A stretch of DNA of 8,759 nucleotides. It comes from Blastocatellia bacterium (GTDB taxonomy: Bacteria > Acidobacteriota > Blastocatellia > Pyrinomonadales > Pyrinomonadaceae). Made by a program: the position numbers and the translations under genes. Shown here piece after piece: positions 7,382-8,759 of the stretch. The notes under the pieces are model-generated. The model was not told the origin of the DNA. It searched no databases and saw only the letters and a list, made by a program, of their open reading frames with translations. Every line of letters starts with the position of its first letter. Position 1 is the first letter of the stretch. Where the stretch lies: contig JACDAK010000210.1 of the NCBI GenBank assembly GCA_013695495.1, positions 1 to 8,759 of the forward strand, read 5' to 3'.

Positions 7382-8038
7382 TCATTTCAATATCTCGCCC
7401 GTCTTTATCGACCAAAGAACAAGATCCAGTTCGTCGAAGTCCAAATCGTAGGAGATAGCAAATTGCTTGAGAAGCGCCTCAGTATTTAGATACCTCAAAC
7501 GCGTGGACGGAGGCTTCGGGTCCTCGATCAGTCTCAACTCCGCCATGCACCGCAGCACATGCTTGTCGAGAATTGCGTATCCGCGGAAACCGATATTCCT
7601 GAGAAAGTGGCTCGCTTCCTTATACCCGAGCCCCTTGATCTCTTTTACCAGCCAATCTCGGCGACCATGAAAATCGTTGTTCGCGGCCAGTGCCTTTCTG
7701 ATATCGAAATCGCACTGCTCTCTCAGTATCTCGCGCGATGCAACCACATATCCTGATCGGGCATTTGGGTATCGATGCACCCCTAGTAGCGACTGCGTAA
7801 GCTCTTCGCGGCTCCCGTTCTGCAGCAGATGACGCGACGCCGCGACCGCCTTCAACCCCATCTTCGCGGAACACCCGCCGGTAAAAAAGCAGTAGACCAT
7901 CTCTTCCCACAAGAGGTCATTGCTTCCGCTTTTCCAAATAGCCGAAAACTCGTCCAGTCGTCGCTTGATCTGCACGCGACGTTCCGCGTGCACGACCCTG
8001 ATCGTTTCTAAAGTGAGGTGGATGTCTTGGCGTTTCAC
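7382..8038 (-). CDS. ogg: Ogg2-type 8-oxoguanine DNA glycosylase/AP lyase
   Basis: Base-excision repair enzyme that removes 8-oxoguanine and nicks the abasic site. The helix-hairpin-helix and catalytic region is clear: KGLGYKEASHFLRNIG followed by YAILDKHVL. The Lys of GYKEAS (Lys140 counting from GTG 8038) and the Asp of ILDKH (Asp158) are 18 residues apart, the same spacing as the catalytic Lys129/Asp147 of the Methanocaldococcus jannaschii Ogg. Length (218 residues) fits the Ogg2 family, best known from archaea and scattered bacteria. The frame is also open up to a TTG at 8059, but that TTG overlaps the -10 box of the best promoter, so I prefer GTG 8038, which also gives an N-terminus close to family length. 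Neither start has a good Shine-Dalgarno. It is the first gene of the leftward run, about 80 bp from the IS end. Confidence 0.87.
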   Translation of the reverse strand: MKRQDIHLTLETIRVVHAERRVQIKRRLDEFSAIWKSGSNDLLWEEMVYCFFTGGCSAKMGLKAVAASRHLLQNGSREELTQSLLGVHRYPNARSGYVVASREILREQCDFDIRKALAANNDFHGRRDWLVKEIKGLGYKEASHFLRNIGFRGYAILDKHVLRCMAELRLIEDPKPPSTRLRYLNTEALLKQFAISYDLDFDELDLVLWSIKTGEILK

Positions 8039-8058
8039 GCAGTGTAACGGATTGTTCA

Positions 8059-8087
8059 ATCGTATGTTCGCGCCCGTTCAAAGTCAA
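8059..8087 (-). promoter_or_regulatory. Sigma70-like promoter for the leftward gene run
   Basis: Reading leftward, TTGACT (8082-8087, five of six consensus bases) and TACGAT (8059-8064, four of six) are separated by the ideal 17 bp. Transcription would begin near 8052, leaving a leader of roughly 15 bases before GTG 8038. It lies between the IS remnant end and the Ogg gene, exactly where the promoter of the run is expected. This is a pattern match only. Confidence 0.5.
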
Positions 8088-8115
8088 CAATTTTCGCGGT
8101 GTTAATAGCAAATGA

Positions 8116-8153
8116 AGATGTCCGGTTTTGCTAGCACATTAGATGTCCGGTTT
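8116..8153. repeat. Tandem pair of AGATGTCCGGTTT repeats at the IS end
   Basis: AGATGTCCGGTTT occurs exactly at 8116-8128 and again at 8141-8153, a 25-bp period (between two and three helical turns). They lie 56-93 bp past the transposase stop. Paired sites with TGTCCGGTTT-like cores at the ends of such elements would suit transposase binding; that role is inferred. Confidence 0.8.
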
Positions 8154-8157
8154 GAAG

Positions 8158-8192
8158 TGTCGAAGAGAAAGGCGGCGCCTTTCTCTTCGACA
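8158..8192. repeat. Perfect 16-bp hairpin between transposase stop and IS end
   Basis: The arms 8158-8173 and 8177-8192 are exact inverted complements (TGTCGAAGAGAAAGGC and its complement) around a three-base loop. It lies 16 bp past the transposase stop codon. On either strand it is not followed by a T-run, so it is not a standard intrinsic terminator; it may block read-through, protect the mRNA end or act in transposition. Confidence 0.85.
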
Positions 8193-8208
8193 ATTCATGG
8201 GTCTTTGG

Positions 8209-8758
8209 TCATGGCTTAATTGGCAGACCGTCGGCGGTAAACGTGCCGACTTGTTGAGGGCCGTAGCCAATAGTGATCGTTTGGTTAAGGTGTTGGTAGA
8301 CGATGACTCGTGAGCCTTCGAGCGAGCCGCGTCACGATTGTTTGTCTATTTGCAGGATCATATTTTTGAATTTGACCGTGTTATCACGATTAACGGTCCG
8401 CTCTGTCTGGATCGAGAACACGCGCTCGAGATCGGTTCTCACTGTCGGCATGAACGCTGTTTCGTCCGGTTGCGTTGTACGGCGCGTTAAAGTCAAAGTA
8501 CTCATCGCGGTACAGCCGCAACACCTCTTCCACCACTGCCACCGGTACCCGCCTCGGACTCGCTTTCCCCACACGTCCATCATGCAGCCCGTCGAATCCC
8601 CACTCTTCGTACTTGTCCCTTACCCGTCTCAAATGCCGGCAACTCATCCCCAAAATCTCAGCCGCCTCGATCCAACTGATCTTCTTCGCATATGCCCTCA
8701 ATATTATCTCTTCTCGCTTCATCGCCCGCTCCCATGCGGCTCCAGAGTATGATCTCAT
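8209..8758 (-). pseudogene. ISNCY-type transposase, internally deleted and interrupted
   Basis: Two pieces of one transposase remain. The N-terminal piece starts at ATG 8758 (MRSYSGAAWERAMKREE, typical for this family) and has a helix-turn-helix region (about residues 28-52, AAEILGMSCRHLRRV) and then RDEYFDFN ending at residue 91 (base 8486). There the family sequence breaks off. The C-terminal piece continues in a different frame: PTVRTDLERVFSIQ, RTVNRDNTVKFKN and ILQIDKQS, then a TGA at 8332-8334, then RGSLEGSRVIVYQHLN to a final stop at 8209-8211. The TGA sits where relatives have Trp in a K-x-x-W-R context, so it is probably a TGG to TGA mutation. Intact relatives have roughly 430-460 residues; the middle, including the DDE catalytic core, is missing. 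The gene cannot make an active transposase. The ORF from the C-terminal piece alone is not a separate gene. Confidence 0.85.
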
Positions 8759-8759
8759 C

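Larger units (their letters stand above)
8116..8759 (-). mobile_element. Decayed ISNCY-like insertion sequence (3' portion; other end outside window)
   Basis: This stretch holds a broken transposase gene reading leftward, a strong hairpin just after its stop, and a pair of 13-base direct repeats that likely mark the transposase-proximal terminus. The left boundary is therefore near 8110-8116; the right end with the matching terminus lies beyond the window, so target duplication and terminal inverted repeats cannot be checked. The element is unlikely to move on its own because its transposase is disrupted. It stops about 30 bp short of the promoter of the Ogg run, so it landed without destroying that promoter. 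Confidence 0.75.

Noticed and set aside
8464..8471. GTCCGGTT near the deletion junction, matching the core of the terminal repeats
   Set aside because: Only eight bases match and it lies in conserved-looking C-terminal coding sequence, so a role in the deletion cannot be supported.
8303..8752. Rightward 149-codon open frame over the IS remnant
   Set aside because: It is antisense to recognisable transposase sequence and has no family resemblance of its own.

Overview
The window comes from a bacterial chromosome of moderate GC content. Large TPR lytic transglycosylases, a CusF-SCO fusion lipoprotein, a TPR protein with retropepsin-like domains, an archaeal-type Ogg glycosylase and an ISNCY-type transposase together suggest an Acidobacteriota (Blastocatellia-like) soil or sediment bacterium. 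That placement is inference from gene content, not from a marker gene.

Layout. Two genes point right: the 3' part of a large Slt70-like TPR lytic transglycosylase (its reading frame is open to the left edge, so it starts outside the window), then a lipoprotein with a CusF-like copper domain joined to a SCO1/SenC domain (2340-3227). Six genes point left and form one tight run from about 8038 down to 3228: an Ogg2-type 8-oxoguanine glycosylase/AP lyase, a secreted TPR protein with two retropepsin-like domains, a PIN-domain toxin, a small antitoxin-like protein, a small membrane-anchored lytic transglycosylase, and an amidohydrolase/deaminase. The two groups converge with no spacer: their stop codons abut at 3225-3230, where TGATCA encodes both. 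The right end (about 8116-8759) is the end of an ISNCY-like insertion sequence. Its transposase is a decayed remnant with an internal deletion and an in-frame stop. Paired terminal repeats and a 16-bp perfect hairpin lie beyond its 3' end.

How the genes work together. Both transglycosylases and probably the TPR protease act in the cell envelope. The SCO protein handles copper outside the cytoplasmic membrane, typically for cytochrome oxidase assembly. The Ogg enzyme repairs oxidised guanine. The PIN/small-protein pair is a likely toxin-antitoxin module lodged inside the leftward run by translational coupling (TAATG). A sigma70-like promoter (8059-8087) sits between the IS remnant and the Ogg gene and probably drives the leftward run. 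I see no RNA genes, CRISPR arrays or convincing intrinsic terminators. No clearly new multi-gene system stands out. The best candidates for a second look are the toxin-first PIN module, the SCO variant with a CX5C motif, the single-chain double retropepsin with TPRs, and the zero-spacer convergent stops.
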